DNA from: Opeltia flavorubescens
Lineage: Eukaryota; Ascomycota; Lecanoromycetes; Teloschistales; Teloschistaceae
Direction of reading: 5' to 3'
Length of the DNA stretch: 64,000 bases
Assembly (NCBI GenBank): GCA_000442125.1
Contig: KE546970.1
Location: 1,418,667 to 1,482,666 of the forward strand
Position numbers and translations under genes: made by a program. Below are positions 1-11,418 of the stretch, piece after piece (positions within the stretch are counted from its first letter, which is position 1; every line of letters starts with the position of its first letter). The notes under the pieces were generated by a model that ran no database searches, was not told the origin of the DNA, and worked only from the letters and a program-made list of their open reading frames with translations.

Positions 1-1463
1 AGCATACTCAATCACATCCATAGGATCCCTATGCTCAAAAGGAGAAAAAGGTACTCACCCTCTTTAATTCCTTATTTGGCAAACACACACAGTTCTGCAC
101 CCTCACTTCATCACCAACTCCACAATCCTTGCCTAGAATAGTGATACTCTGCACTTTCACGCCATTCTTCACAATGCTTGTCGTATGACTCCCTACCGGC
201 GTCGGTTCTCCTTCTACCCTCGCCCAAGCGNCGANGCGACTGTTCCACCCAATGATCGAATACAAGACGCATGCGTCGTGTTTGATCTCCGCATCTTCCA
301 GCACGATAGATTCCTTAACGCGGACACCAGGGCCAATAACGGCGCGAGGACCAATAGATACATTAGGCCCGAGTTTCGCCGTGAAGTCGACTTCAGCAGT
401 ACGATCGATGAAGACAGGTGGTATGATATTCGCTGACGGAGGCGCAAGCTCGGGGGACTGTGACTGCCATGCTTTTTGCAGATAGAGAGCATTTGCCGGA
501 ACAGCTGACCCCGCCGTCTTGATCTGTCGCCAGAAATCCTTCGTTTCGAGCACGTAGAATTGTTTGCTGTCTGCGAGGTCGGAGAGGATATCCTGTTCGA
601 GGCGGAGGACTTCGTTTTTCTCGCCGTCTTCAAGCTGCATGGAGGAGACGTAGGCGTCTAGGTTTTCGGAGGAAGGGTAGGAGACCATGCGGGGGCGGTC
701 GGAGCGGCGTTTTATGGCCGATTTGATGGAGGGGAAGATGGTTTCTGTGGAGAAGAGGTAGACGCCGCAGTTGATGAGGTTAGAGATGTGGGATTCGGGC
801 TTCTCGACGTAGTGCAGGACGCGCTTGGTGTGGGCGTCCGAGACGATGCAGCCGAAGTTTGAGGCGGCGTCGTTGGAGACTCGGGTGCCGAGGATGACGG
901 CTTCGGCGTCCTTCTCCTCGAAGAGCTTGAGCATGTCGCTCAGCGGGAAGGAGCAGCAGACGTCGGCGTTGAGGACGAAGAAGCGGTCTGGGTTGCCTTT
1001 AAGGATGACGTCGCGGAAATGGTATAGGCCGCCTGCAGTTCCAAGGGCTTGGTATTCGCGGAGGTATTGCATTCGGATTTGGGGCAGTTCTCGAGTAGAG
1101 TCTTTGATGAAATCGCGGAATACGGACTCATCGTAGTAGCCGACAAGGATGACTTCTTTGATATTTGGAACTCGGGCGACTGCTTGTAGGCAGTGCCATA
1201 GAATAGGGTGACCGGCGACATCGAACAGGGGCTACGGAGCTTCGTCAATCAGAGATCAGTGCTGGTATGAATACTTGACTGACTTTGGGTACGTCGAGAG
1301 ACAGTGGTCTGAACCTCGTTCCTCGAGAAGGACCACCTACCTACGTCAATGGTCAATTGAATAGTAGAGCTTTCAAAGTTAAGCAGCTGCATACGAGAAT
1401 CACAGCCTTGGTAGACGCAGATCCAGAGGTCCCATTGGGCCGTCTGCCTGGAACATTGAGCAT
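1..1463 (-). CDS. Mannose-1-phosphate guanylyltransferase alpha-like (GMPPA type), 3' end off the left edge
   Basis: Member of the NDP-sugar pyrophosphorylase family related to GMPPA, the partner/regulator of GDP-mannose synthesis in the cytosol. I start it at the ATG at 1463 (MLNVPGRRPNG). Exon 1 ends at 1395 after ...KAVIL; exon 2 resumes at 1340 and completes the nucleotide-binding signature VGGPSRGTRFRPLSLD; a third exon begins near 1231 with PLFDVAGHPI. Further on are LNADVC (sugar-nucleotide site), the block VEKPESHISNLINCGVYLF, and a C-terminal hexapeptide-repeat beta-helix (INxGPNVSIGPRAVIGPGV-like). The coding exon stops at a GTGAGT donor at 58-57 after KELKR, where family members still have a few residues, so the last exon lies beyond the window. 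Two N bases (231, 235) hide two residues. The divergent N-terminal half and the GMPPA-like ending argue against the catalytic beta paralogue. Confidence 0.85.
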
Positions 1464-1955
1464 CTTGGGGTTGGTTATAAAGTAAGATTAGCTTTTCAAG
1501 GTAGTGCGAGCTCCCCTTGCTAATGCATCCAAATCTACAGTGTTGTCAAAGCTCGAAGTTCTAGAAAGTGTTCATATCGGAATTTTCCGCACGACGCTAG
1601 AGGCTCAAGTTGCATTAAAGTAAGGGATGTCGTATGACGCAGCTCTTAGGGGGGAGTTTGGCATTGTTGTCATGAGTCAGTCGATAAGCTCGTGCTGCTG
1701 ATATGAACAAGAAGGGTATTTGCATGAATCACCACAATACCCAGAGGACTTATCGTAAATAATGTGGGTTGGCTTTAGGGATTACATGACTTAAAAGTGT
1801 GACATTCTCCTCCCTCCTGACACGAAATTGCCAATACATACCATCTCTCAACTGCACGCTTGATAACAGATTATTCCCTCCCAGTGCCCGCATACATAGT
1901 TCCTTTGGCATGTAGAAATCATGAAAACCCTATACTCAACTTCCCATCAAAGCAA
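1464..1955. other. Intergenic region
   Basis: About 490 bases between the 5' end of the GMPPA-like gene and the 3' end of the next minus-strand gene. It should hold the GMPPA-like promoter. I see no convincing ORF, repeat or RNA gene. Confidence 0.5.
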
Positions 1956-3112
1956 TCAGGCGTCGTACTTTGAACGCGCCAAATCCTTAGCCGGTCTGCC
2001 CTTCTCGATTTTGGCAGGGGTGACTGCAGTGAGCCCATTCGCAACTGCTCCATGGAAGATTTTATGGCCGAGGTGGGCAGTTTGCTCGTTTTCATCTTCT
2101 TCTCCTCCATCAAAGAGGCGTTGAGAGTGGTGACCAGGCCCAAGAACGAAGGGAGGAAGACTTGGTGGCTGCCGAGGAGCAGAAAGATTTAGAGGAAGGA
2201 TAGGTAGCCCGCTGTACTTGGGCGCCTTGACTGAACGACCAGGCCAGGTATAGGCGGCATTGAGAGGAGTCCAGGGCTGAATGCGACGATAGGGTGTTTG
2301 AGCAATGGGCTTTGCGACCACCTCCTCCGGGTGATGACTTCCTGGACTAGCTGTTGAAGAGGCATGATGGGATGCAGATCTATTTTCGACGATGTCAATT
2401 GCCTCGACGATAGAATCTAGGCCTTTTCGGTCCTCGGAGTCGTTACGTATCTCGCTTTCTGTGTCAGAGCCGGCAGCGACGGCAGCGCCAATGAGATTGC
2501 TAGCAGCGGCATCGAGACTGTACTCCTGCTAGTGGGCATGAGTTATGGTGTCAAAAGTAGTAGCAGATGTATGTTACTTACATCTGAAGCGCTCATGTCT
2601 TCAAAGGATCTGTGTTGCTTGACAGAACGCTTTCTCTTATTCGCCTTGATAGCAGGGCCAAGTTTTGGAACGGAGGCTTCTTTGACTACGGAGGCTTCTT
2701 TGACATCGTCTTGACGGCGGCGCTTGGTTCCTGAGCCTTCAGATTGCTCAATCGGTCCAGGAGGAGTTATAGGAGCATATGCTCCTGCGCTCGCTACAGG
2801 TGAGTCCGGAATGGTCCCTTCGCGGTTTCTCTTTCGTCCAGATCCCACAGACGACGGCGAAGTTTCGGTTTGGGGTTTCGGTTCCTTTTTGGGTGGAAGA
2901 TCCGGTGCACGTTCGCCTTTGTACTTGAGGTTGTCCTTGTTGTGCAGTTGGTGTCTGCCATCCCCGCCTTTCTTCTCCCAGCATGTCAAGCACTCTTGCC
3001 GTCCACATTTTTCGCATCGGTAAATCTTTGAGGTGTTATGCTTGTTGCAGAGGTCACATTTTGCTGTGTGAATTGTAATCTCACGAAAAGTATCATGTAC
3101 TCCACCACGCAT
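1956..3112 (-). CDS. Cys-rich putative zinc-binding protein of unknown function
   Basis: I do not recognise this protein. Near its N-terminus it has a compact cysteine cluster, CDLCNKHNTSKIYRCEKCG followed by QECLTCW: four CxxC-type pairs or half pairs, spaced like a zinc ribbon or treble-clef. The rest is low-complexity, rich in Lys/Arg, Pro and Ser, with basic clusters (KRRRQDD, KANKRKRS) that look like nuclear localisation signals. An intron (donor GTAAGT just after ...MSASD, acceptor CCCACTAG near 2530) joins to a second exon beginning QEYSLDAAASNLIGAAVAAG and ending ...ARSKYDA at 1956. The first in-frame ATG is at 3112. The open frame continues upstream, and an intron near 3140-3195 could add an exon whose ATG would be at 3308, so the 5' end is unsure. 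Likely a nuclear protein, by inference only. Confidence 0.6.
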
Positions 3113-3582
3113 TTTGAAGGATGTCTTTGGTATCAAATCAGCTATCTCTTCATAACCGCCAGTTCATAGATAATATTTGATTATGGAAATGCTCACCAAT
3201 TTTAATGAATGGATGATTAGTTTCAAGGATTTGATAGCTTGTGGAAGAAGAGTAAAGAGTGAAAGTCTTAACGAAAGAGATTGAAAGAAGAGAGGAATAC
3301 AGGTCATGAACGGCAGGATAAAATAGTCACAGTGAAGTGCAAGCTCTTATCAGTGAGTAAGTGATGTTGAAGTGAAGAGGATCAACATGAATCATCAACA
3401 TTATTCCGCGATTTTTTATACCTACAACAGAACGCTTCGACATTGTCAACCACTAATTCCAAGCAGAGTAGCCAGATCAATGCATTCCTTGAAGCTGCAT
3501 TACAGTCTAGAGGACAGGTTACACGCAAATATGCTAGAGCCTCCGTGAAGCATTTTCTATTCGTTTCTATCTTTGCTGACAA
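3113..3582. other. Intergenic region / possible 5' exon of the Cys-rich gene
   Basis: The part near 3140-3308 may hold an upstream coding or 5'UTR exon of the Cys-rich gene: there is a GTGAGC donor near 3194 and an ATG at 3308 in a compatible frame. The rest, to the lysyl-tRNA synthetase 3' end, shows nothing I can name. Confidence 0.35.
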
Positions 3583-5591
3583 TTAGAGATTCATGGATGT
3601 CGGATGTTCGCTACTTGTGCGCTGTACAATTCATGGTCAATCATCATGGATTTGTATGCAGCGGTAGTTGACTCACGAATCCCCTCCTCCATCTCAGGCT
3701 TGATGCCCACCACCTCTGCTGCGGTTTTCTTCTCCTTCCCCGAGTTGGCTTCTTCTTTCATGAATGGGAATGCTAGGACTTCCTTAATACTGTAGTGGTT
3801 CGTCAAGAACATGACAAGTCGATCTATGCCCATGCCCCAGCCTCCCGTAGGAGGTAACCCGTACTCCAAGCTGGTACAGAAGTTCTCATCAATCATCTGT
3901 GCCTCGTCGTCTCCCTGGTCTTTCTGTCGTGCCTGCTCCTCGAATCGTAATCGCTGATCGAAGGGATCATTCAACTCAGTATAAGCGTTGACAATCTCCT
4001 TCTTGCAGACGAACGCTTCGAAACGCTCACAAAGGCCCGATCGATCTCGATGATACTTAGCCAGAGGTGACATCATTTGAGGATGCCCAGTTATGAAGGT
4101 CGGGTTGACACAGGTTTCCTCGATGAATTCGCCTACGAGCTTGTCCAGCATCCTAGCGTTCGTCTGTGGAGGCGTGCATTCGACATTCATCTTCTTGAGC
4201 ATGCGCTTGAGGAACTCGTTGGTGGCAGTGGTGTGGAGCTCTTCACCCGGAGGAAATTTCTCTTCGCAAGCCTTTTCGAGGGCACCGATCATGTCAATCT
4301 GCTTCCACGGCTTCTCCCAATTGACACGATACTCCTCTCCAGTCTGCGTGTAGAAGACCGTCTCATACCCTCCGGTGACGTGCTTGACAAGCCCAGAGAC
4401 AAGCTCTTCGGTGATGTCCATGAGATCGTAAACGTCAGCGTATGCCATGTAAAACTCGCATGTAGTAAATTCTGGGTTGTGTGTCAAGTCAATACCCTCA
4501 TTTCTGAACTGTCGTCCTACTTCGTAGACCCGCTCTAGTCCCCCGACGATCAGCATCTTGAGATAGAGCTCCGGTGCTACACGCATAAAGAGGTTCATGT
4601 CGAGGTCGTTGTGGTGTGTTACGAATGGTTTGGCGGTGGCGCCTCCAGCAATGGCATTCATCATGGGTGTCTCTACTTCAACAAAGTCCTTGTCGTCAAA
4701 GTACCGTCTGATGTACGTAATCATTTTGGAACGGGTAAGGAAGACATTGCGGGAGTTATCGTTCATAATCAGGTCCAGATAACGCTGGCGATACCTCTGC
4801 TCTTGATCCTTGAAGCCGTAGTGCTCGGATGGTATCTGGTGTAGACATGGTGTGAGGAGTATGATTTCCTTTGCGAATATCGACAGTTCGCCTTCGGGTC
4901 TATTCCGAGGTGCTGTCCGCCCAGGGTAGCCAATGATTCCTATGATATCTCCTCGTCGTAGATGCTCATGCTGCTGCTCGAAAGGAACACCTCCAGCCGC
5001 CTCCTGGGCTTGACACATGACCTGCACCTTCACGCCTTCGGCCCTGATATCGTAAAAGACCAATTTGGTTCCGGAGGCGCGTTTAGTGTAGATTCTTCCT
5101 CCAAGTCGAACCTCGACATCTTTAAGATGCTCGCCAGTCTTGATTGAGTCATGATCTTTGAGGAAATCTCTGAGATCGGTGGTGACATTAAATTTATGAG
5201 GGTAGGGGTTCGGGGCCTTGCTCTGTCGCAGCTGCTGGATTTTGCGCGATCGGATTTCAAAATATTGCTACCCACAGTTAGAAGATATTTTTGTTAACAG
5301 GAAGCTTTGTTCGATGCGCTGAACCCACATTGGGTGTGAGCTGTGATTCCTCGTCTTCCGCAGATACGGCCTTCTCTGTCTTAGGTTTGGACGGGGCAGC
5401 TGCGGCTTTCTCTCTCTTCTTTTCCTCTTGCATTCGCTGCTTCTGACGTTTTTTGAGTTCGCTCTTGCTACGGCAAGTATCAGCCGTGATGCAGCTTTAA
5501 TGAATTGCAGATCAACGAACCTGACTTTCTCCCCAGTCACTTCGTCCAAGTGGAGATTGGCGAGCTGATCGGCTCCTTCTGCTTCGGCCAT
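3583..5591 (-). CDS. KRS1: Cytosolic lysyl-tRNA synthetase (class IIb)
   Basis: Charges tRNA-Lys with lysine in the cytosol. The protein starts [23 protein letters not shown] at 5591, with a Lys-rich N-terminal extension ([18 protein letters not shown]) typical of eukaryotic LysRS that helps bind tRNA. An OB-fold anticodon-binding domain follows ([28 protein letters not shown]). The class II catalytic core has motif 2 ([20 protein letters not shown]) and motif 3 ([15 protein letters not shown]). Two short 5' introns are clear: after GEKV (GTTCGT...TTGCCGTAG) and before QYFEIRSRK (GTGGGT...GTGGGTAG). At the 3' end an optional 55-base intron (GTGAGT near 3666, TACAG near 3612) gives two possible C-termini: read-through ending ...VANIRHP at 3591, or spliced ending ...TSMNL at 3583. 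Family identification is firm; only the last few residues are uncertain. Confidence 0.95.
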
Positions 5592-5854
5592 CGCAGGGCG
5601 CGTTCAGTTGGTTTTGACCGGTCGGTGAATCAGCGATAGTGTTCCGAACCGGTTGACGCGACGTCAAGATTGAGACCAGCCTTTCGAAATTCAAATTCAG
5701 AGAAGAATTATTATTTGTTAAATCTTTCACACAAAGTATATCATCACAATAATGTTGCCAATTATGACTCATGCCCTACCAACCTAGTCATAGAACGATG
5801 TATAACACGTACCGATCTTCGATGGACTCTACATGTAGCACTAGTTTGTCGAAT

Positions 5855-6496
5855 TCAAGATTTTATTGAATATATCTCCTCTCTACTTTCATGTTCCTCT
5901 GCTGGTTGAAGAGAGTTGTAAAATGGGTTGTGTATCCACATCCTACAGACCATCCACTTCTTCCCATCCTCCCTGATCACCTCAAATTTGTACTCCCTAA
6001 ATCCATTGAAATCCACGAGACTTCTGATAGTATATAACATCCCGATCGCTAGATCCAAGCTCCAAAGTTCCAAGCCCATTGGACCATACACCCTTCCACA
6101 CTCCAGGAATACGTCTGTGAATCTGCGAGAAACTGTCAAGACTCCGGGGCCCCGACCATCAGGAGGTGGGTGACTGATGAGATATTGGACTTCGGACTGG
6201 CAGAGTCGCATGAAGTCTTCTGTATCTTGAGCGTTGCCGAAACCGTTGAGAGAGACGAAACTCAAATATGCGGATGGCGATGAGTAGATGACTTTGGCTA
6301 GGAAAGGAAGGTCGGGCCAATTACCGAGACTGAGAAAAGGGTCAGCATGTGGATTACTTAATACCTGATCCTGGAAAACGGGGCTGCATTGGGCTTGATG
6401 CAGTATTGTGACTCACCCAGAGTCTTCATTGGTGATATTTTGCGCGCTTGGGGGAAGCCTGTCAGCAGGATATGCAGTCACGACTTTTGGGATCAT
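5855..6496 (-). CDS. Conserved-looking small protein of unknown function
   Basis: Two exons give a protein of roughly 190 residues. Exon 1 starts at an ATG at 6496 (MIPKVVTAYPADRLPPSAQN) and ends ...ITNEDSG at a GTGAGT donor near 6413. The acceptor near 6325 leads into LGNWPDLPFLAKVIYSS. The frame then runs through SFVSLNGFGNAQDTEDFMRL, LISHPPPDGRGPGVLTV and WMVCRMWIHNPF to a stop at 5855. No signal peptide or membrane segment is obvious; the fold looks soluble and globular. I do not recognise the family. The balanced amino-acid composition and a clean intron keeping the frame support a real gene. It lies tail-on to the lysyl-tRNA synthetase promoter side, followed upstream by a transposon. 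Confidence 0.6.
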
Positions 6497-6834
6497 CAGT
6501 GGTGATTGTAGAAGACGATGAGATGAGTGAGGATATCAATCACCGCGATTGGACCAGATTAAGGCCAGAAAGACCCCAAAATTGAATAATTTCTGTAACA
6601 TTATATTCAATGCTGAAGGGCAACCCAACAAGAACTACCTCGTTGATTTCCTCTGATGCTGAGAGGATATTCAGTGCTGTTCCAAAATGCCTGCGTCTCT
6701 CCACGCACGCATTGAATCTTGCCGACGACTGCAGTGAAGATGCAGTGCCATGTCCGCAGGATTGTGCGGATCGAACATACTCAAGAGATAAAGAAAGCGG
6801 GCGGATATATCACCTCGATGGTACTAGACCTTTA
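6497..6834. other. Intergenic region
   Basis: Holds the presumed promoter of the small minus-strand gene. A plus-strand ORF (6610-6852) overlaps here but runs into the terminal repeat of the transposon and has no recognisable product; I do not accept it as a gene. Confidence 0.4.
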
Positions 6835-6895
6835 GCGTTCACGAAACTCTAGAGAATGCTTGGCATCGGAAACAACAACACCAACACACTCATTT
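6835..6895 (+). repeat. Left terminal inverted repeat of the MITE
   Basis: Pairs with 7264-7324 on the opposite strand. The outer 33 bases are identical and the inner 28 are diverged at several positions. Confidence 0.85.
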
Positions 6896-7263
6896 CAGTT
6901 TATAACTTCTTCGATAAATCAACAACCACCGCCTAGAACTAAATACGACTAAGAAGCAGAGTTAATAAGGGGACTTCTAAGAGGTCTATAAGGTTATTAT
7001 ACTTATAAACATCTTATTTTATTTTCGATTATAAAGCGGGGTATAGCGGGGCTCTATTACGGGACGCAGTAGTAGCCGCTCCGCGACTCTACGGTAAGCG
7101 CAATAAAGAGCACCCGAAATTTAGAGAAAGAAAAAACCTAAATTAAGGATAAATTGAAAACGTATTTAGCTTAATTTATATAGAGAGATAGATCTTATCT
7201 ATACTGTACCTTCTATTATTAAATTAGTACCGCGTATTACTGTTATATAAGTATTTTGACCTC

Positions 7264-7324
7264 GAATGGGTGTGTTGGTGCTGCTGTTCATGATGCCAAG
7301 CATTCTCTAGAGTTTCGTGAACGC
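7264..7324 (-). repeat. Right terminal inverted repeat of the MITE
   Basis: Inverted copy of 6835-6895. It contains the same CTCTAGAG core and is followed by the TA of the proposed target-site duplication. Confidence 0.85.
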
Positions 7325-7670
7325 TAACTCACACCCGAGCGCAACTTATATTATCTCGCAAAACATACGCCGTTTCAGCAGTCACTGGAGATGTCCTATC
7401 GGATTATTGTGTAATATAATCTTTCACTCATGTCGTGTTGTTTGCCTTAAATTCCAATGACGAGAATATTAACGCAAGACGAAATGATCGAGACTAAACC
7501 TTAGGGGAGATATTGAATCGCCTGAAGATCGACACTTTGATACATAGGCATAGCGGAATACATATTGAACGCATACTAAACATCTGTACTCGTGGTCTTC
7601 GATTTTCACCTTCCGAAATACGAACATGAAATCCGTAGTACAACGCTCGCCTGGAACGATACATACTTAC
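7325..7670. other. Intergenic region
   Basis: Between the MITE and the 3' end of the dynamin-like gene. It is likely 3' UTR and spacer; I see no gene in it. Confidence 0.4.
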
Positions 7671-10590
7671 TCAGGGTTGTGACTCCAACCATTTAGAAGC
7701 TTTCTCAAGGTTTTCCTTTTGCTTTATTAGTTCAATTCGTATTCTCTCACCCTCAGGATCAACCGCAAGGAGGACAGCGCAGCGCTGCTCGGCTAAGCAA
7801 CAATCAGCAACGACATGAAAACATGGAAATGTTGCTTACCATCTCTGTCCTCCAAACCGATGCGCTTCTTCAATGCTGAGCCCAAGTCGTTACGGCAAGA
7901 CGTAAAGAGGTTTGCCTGGATGCCTTGATAGACAACGTCAACGAATCGAGTGAATGCGCATTGGTAATAACCGCGGACATTCTATGAGAAGACTATTAGT
8001 TTGATTTCATTGCGGCAAGATAGTGGGAACTACCGAAATTGCACGTAGTTCGTGTACATAAGGGTTAGGACCCAGCTGATCGTCTGTAACTCTGAGGATC
8101 TTATCCTCCTTCGCCCGTGAAGTCAGGTTATCATCCCATCCCGGATCAATTTTGTTTAGTAGGGCCCTTGCGCGAGCATTGCGGCATGCGTTCTCTAGCA
8201 CTGTAAATGTTTTCTCACTGAACGTCTCCATCGTCTCTGCATGGAGGGTCAAAGCCTGCTGACGCTCTATATTGAGAGAGCGTTCTACCGACAAGACCTG
8301 TCTTTTGAGTTGTTCGTCAAAGAAAGACTTACAGATCTCCTCCGTAAGCCCGAAAAGCTGGGTTCCTCTCCAGATGCCAAAGGCCTCGTTTGCGCGCTCC
8401 AGGATCATGGCTAAGCATGTTTGTTCTGCAAATCGAAGAAGCTCTTGTAAAGGCTCATCCCAGCCAGCAAGACTTGCTCTGATCATACGTTTCGTTGCCT
8501 TAGGATCGACTTGGTTCGGAAGGCCAATGTGTGCATCTTGCAGAATGTTGCGAATTTCTATAAGCGTGAAGCGCTTTGCGTATGGCGCTGAGCGGTTGAT
8601 GCCAGAGCTGTCAGAGCTGCTGATAATGCTCTCTTGGGAAGATACATGCTTCGGAATTTCACTCATACGAAAGCGTTTGGAAGGGCTTGACTGCGGAGTT
8701 TTTTGACTGACTTGCTTCCTCTTCGATTGAGGAGTTGGGGTCAATGTTTGCGTACGATCGTCTTCATCATCTGATTCGATGGCGATGACTCTAGATCGGT
8801 GTCCTGAAGGAGTCGGAGTAGCGGAGAGCCGGTAAGCCAGACGATTCGCAGTCTGCGGTATTGCTAAAGGTTCGGAAAGATTCAAGCGGGGATATGATGA
8901 GGCAATGGTATCTCGAAAATGCATAGCAGCGGCATGCCACTCCTTCTGAAATGGATAGTCCTCAGTCCCACCATCGAAATGAGCGTGCAGTTCACGCTGG
9001 AAGGCTAGAATCCTATCATATATTTTGAATGATAAATTTCCCTCAGGAGGCTCGGGCAGTTCTTTTAAGCGTGCAACGACTTCCGCTGTCTTCGCGCGAA
9101 TCCGCTCCGTAATCTGTGGTAGGCTACTCTCGATTTAGTCCAAATTCTTGAGCAAATGAAAGGTAGATAACGACAACGATACCTTGTCCGTATCTCTGTG
9201 GTTAAGCGTTTAGATAACACTCCTTGAAGCTTCAAAGTTCCGAAACGCTCGCGATGAGACTTCAGCGTGGTCGCCCACGGCTCGTTGTCATTAAAAAACT
9301 CATCCTCCTCCTGACGGGCCACTAGATGGCTCACTCGAGGGTCGGGGTTGTTCTTCACCACAAAATAACCATGACCAAGCCTGAACTTGGTTCCCTTCAG
9401 AATATCGATCCACTGGGCCAGGCTCTCGCCACTTTGGACACGATCAGGCTTTGTCAGGACTCCGATCGTTCGGTTCTGTGCATTAAGTTCCTGCACTAAT
9501 TTGGACGCCGTGGAGTTGGCCGCGTCGTCAGTCATAGGTAAAGCAAGTAGATTGATACAATTTTCGGTCTTGATATAATCCTTGACGAGGTTCGCGACAA
9601 GCTTCACGAGGTATTCCTCTTCAGGTACCTCGGCCTGATTGATGACGCCCGGCAGACTGGATGATGCTATCAGCAAAGTCGATATACTAACGACAAAAGC
9701 TTACTCGTAAAATGACAAATTCTGCACATCGGGCGCTGAGATGTCCACCCTCACGACATTGGGAGAAAATTTGACCTGAATGCCTTCATCCACAAGAGAC
9801 TTCCCTGGGACATATTTTAAATAGTCACTTCCAGGATTGAGAACGGCTAGTTGTGCGAGATGGAGAGCTTCGGGGATCTCTGATTTTTTGTCGGTCCGGT
9901 AGAATAGGAATAACTCTGGAAGGCTTTGGGCCAACCAAGGACCTAGGGGTCGAGCACGAGTGGCCCCTTCTCCTTTGGGAATGCCATTTCTTCCAATAGG
10001 AGCCAAGACCTGAGATCCCTCGTATATGTACTTCTTATGAATAGATATGCTGCATTTCCAGGAGCTGCCGGGATCGCAGGTCGAAAGATTGATCTCAAGG
10101 GGACATCGTGTGCAAGTACCGCTGTTTCGAGGTACCTTGATCCCGCTGATACCTTCGATGAGGGATGACTTGCCAGTACTTTGATCACCCAGAACACATA
10201 TTTTCGGTAACGGCAGCACAAGCTCTTCGACTCCGAGATCGCGTAGGTCCTGAATTACAGTAACGAAGGCTTTCATTCCTTTGCCAAGAAGTTCGAGGCC
10301 AGCGTCGGAGTCTGAGTCAACAGTGCCTGACGAGCTATCCACATGCGCTTCAGAGGCGACTTCTCGCTCAAGGTTTTCATTTACTAATCTTAATTAGCTT
10401 AGTGGCAGTAGCAATTTTTGTGAAACTACTTACCCACGGGCTCAAGATTGTTAGAGCCCTCCATGTGCACATCATCGTCAATAACAGTCGCACTCGAGCT
10501 CACTTGATCATTTTGTTTTGCTGTTGCACCTCGATTCCGGCGCCGAGCTGTCGAGGTCGGCGAGATTTCTACTTTTACAGTTCGAGCCAT
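7671..10590 (-). CDS. Dynamin-family large GTPase (fungal, Mx/Vps1-like)
   Basis: GTP-driven membrane-remodelling or scaffold protein of the dynamin superfamily. Translation starts at 10590 (MARTVKVEISPTSTARRRNRG), with an acidic, disordered N-terminus across a first intron. The GTPase domain shows G1 GDQSTGKSSLIEG, the conserved TRCPLEI region, G3 DLPG (split by an intron near 9657-9703, GA|T), and G4 TKPD in GVLTKPDRVQSGE. A helical middle/stalk region follows. A low-complexity insert near 8640-8780 contains basic patches (KRKQVSQK, SPSKRFRM) and an acidic run (ESDDEDD). The C-terminal GED-like helix ends ...KASKWLESQP at 7671. No pleckstrin-homology or proline-rich domain is apparent. At least five introns are needed. 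Fungal genomes hold several such paralogues of unknown role, so the cellular membrane it acts on cannot be named. Confidence 0.85.
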
Positions 10591-11418
10591 CGTGAGAAAA
10601 AGAAGTTAACCCTGCAACGAATGACGAATCGAAGAATACAGGGATGATACAAGGAATAAAAGAAGAGCCAAGTTACATCGACAGTGACTGGAGCAATAGA
10701 AGCGATAAATTGGAATGATGTAGAAGCAAGAAGGTGAGGAGTAGGAAGGAGGAAATGAGTGGAAGGAAGGAAATTTGAGGTTGTGAATGCAATCTTAAAC
10801 GAGTATAATGATGATCATTCACTCTGGGCGAACACTTTCGAAATGAGAAAAGTTGTTTAATGTGTTGAAAATAGGAGGCCGAGTTCAAGAGCACACATTG
10901 GCCCTCTTCACATAAGGCGGTCTTCTTATATGATTCCAGGCATACAGTGGGGAAATGGAAATTGCGACGCGACATGGCCGCCACACATTGAAGCATCATT
11001 CTTATCCAATCGAAAGAAAGAATCCTTGTTGATGGATCCATCAAAGTTCATGTATTTACCGTGTTGTAAAAGCTAACAAGAACTTACAGATCATCTCTCT
11101 GCCCCGTAAGCGAGCATGCCAAGCCTCAGTGAATAACACTTGCTGTTGTCACAACCCGATGGTATCGCGCAGTGTTATGTCGTATCCACCAACAACATGA
11201 TCATCAGCATCAATCCTCGAGGCTTGCATTAGCATGAGGTAAGCGGGACCCTGTAAGGACGCTCATCATCCAAGACTTTACGGGCCATGTATATCATACA
11301 CAACAGTCTCGGCCACCCATTCATAACCCCATTGGGATATCTTGTAGATCGTTGATCCTACGAGACTGGCCCCTTGATGACTGTCATCAGCTCAAAAAAA
11401 CTTCAAGCAGGCAAAGAT
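10591..11418. other. Intergenic region
   Basis: About 830 bases with the dynamin-like promoter on its left side. A minus-strand ORF at 10673-11044 has no family features and biased composition. I see no supported gene. Confidence 0.4.

Larger units (their letters stand above)
6835..7324. mobile_element. MITE: non-autonomous DNA transposon with ~61-bp terminal inverted repeats and TA flanks
   Basis: A 490-base element. Its left end (from 6835, gcgttcacgaaactctagag...) is the reverse complement of its right end (7264-7324). The outer 33 bases match perfectly and the inner part of the repeat differs at a few positions. Both ends abut a TA dinucleotide (6833-6834 and 7325-7326), as expected of a TA target-site duplication made by Tc1/mariner-type transposases. 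The interior, about 6900-7260, is AT-rich and carries no transposase ORF, so the element would depend on a transposase made elsewhere. The perfect outer repeats suggest relatively recent movement. The long TIR is also compatible with other TA-duplicating superfamilies. Confidence 0.85.

Noticed and set aside
6610-6852. Plus-strand ORF of 80 codons
   Set aside because: It overlaps the terminal repeat of the MITE, has no family features and no clear promoter.
10673-11044. Minus-strand ORF of 123 codons
   Set aside because: Leu/Ser-rich ending is typical of random translation of CT-rich spacer; no motif.
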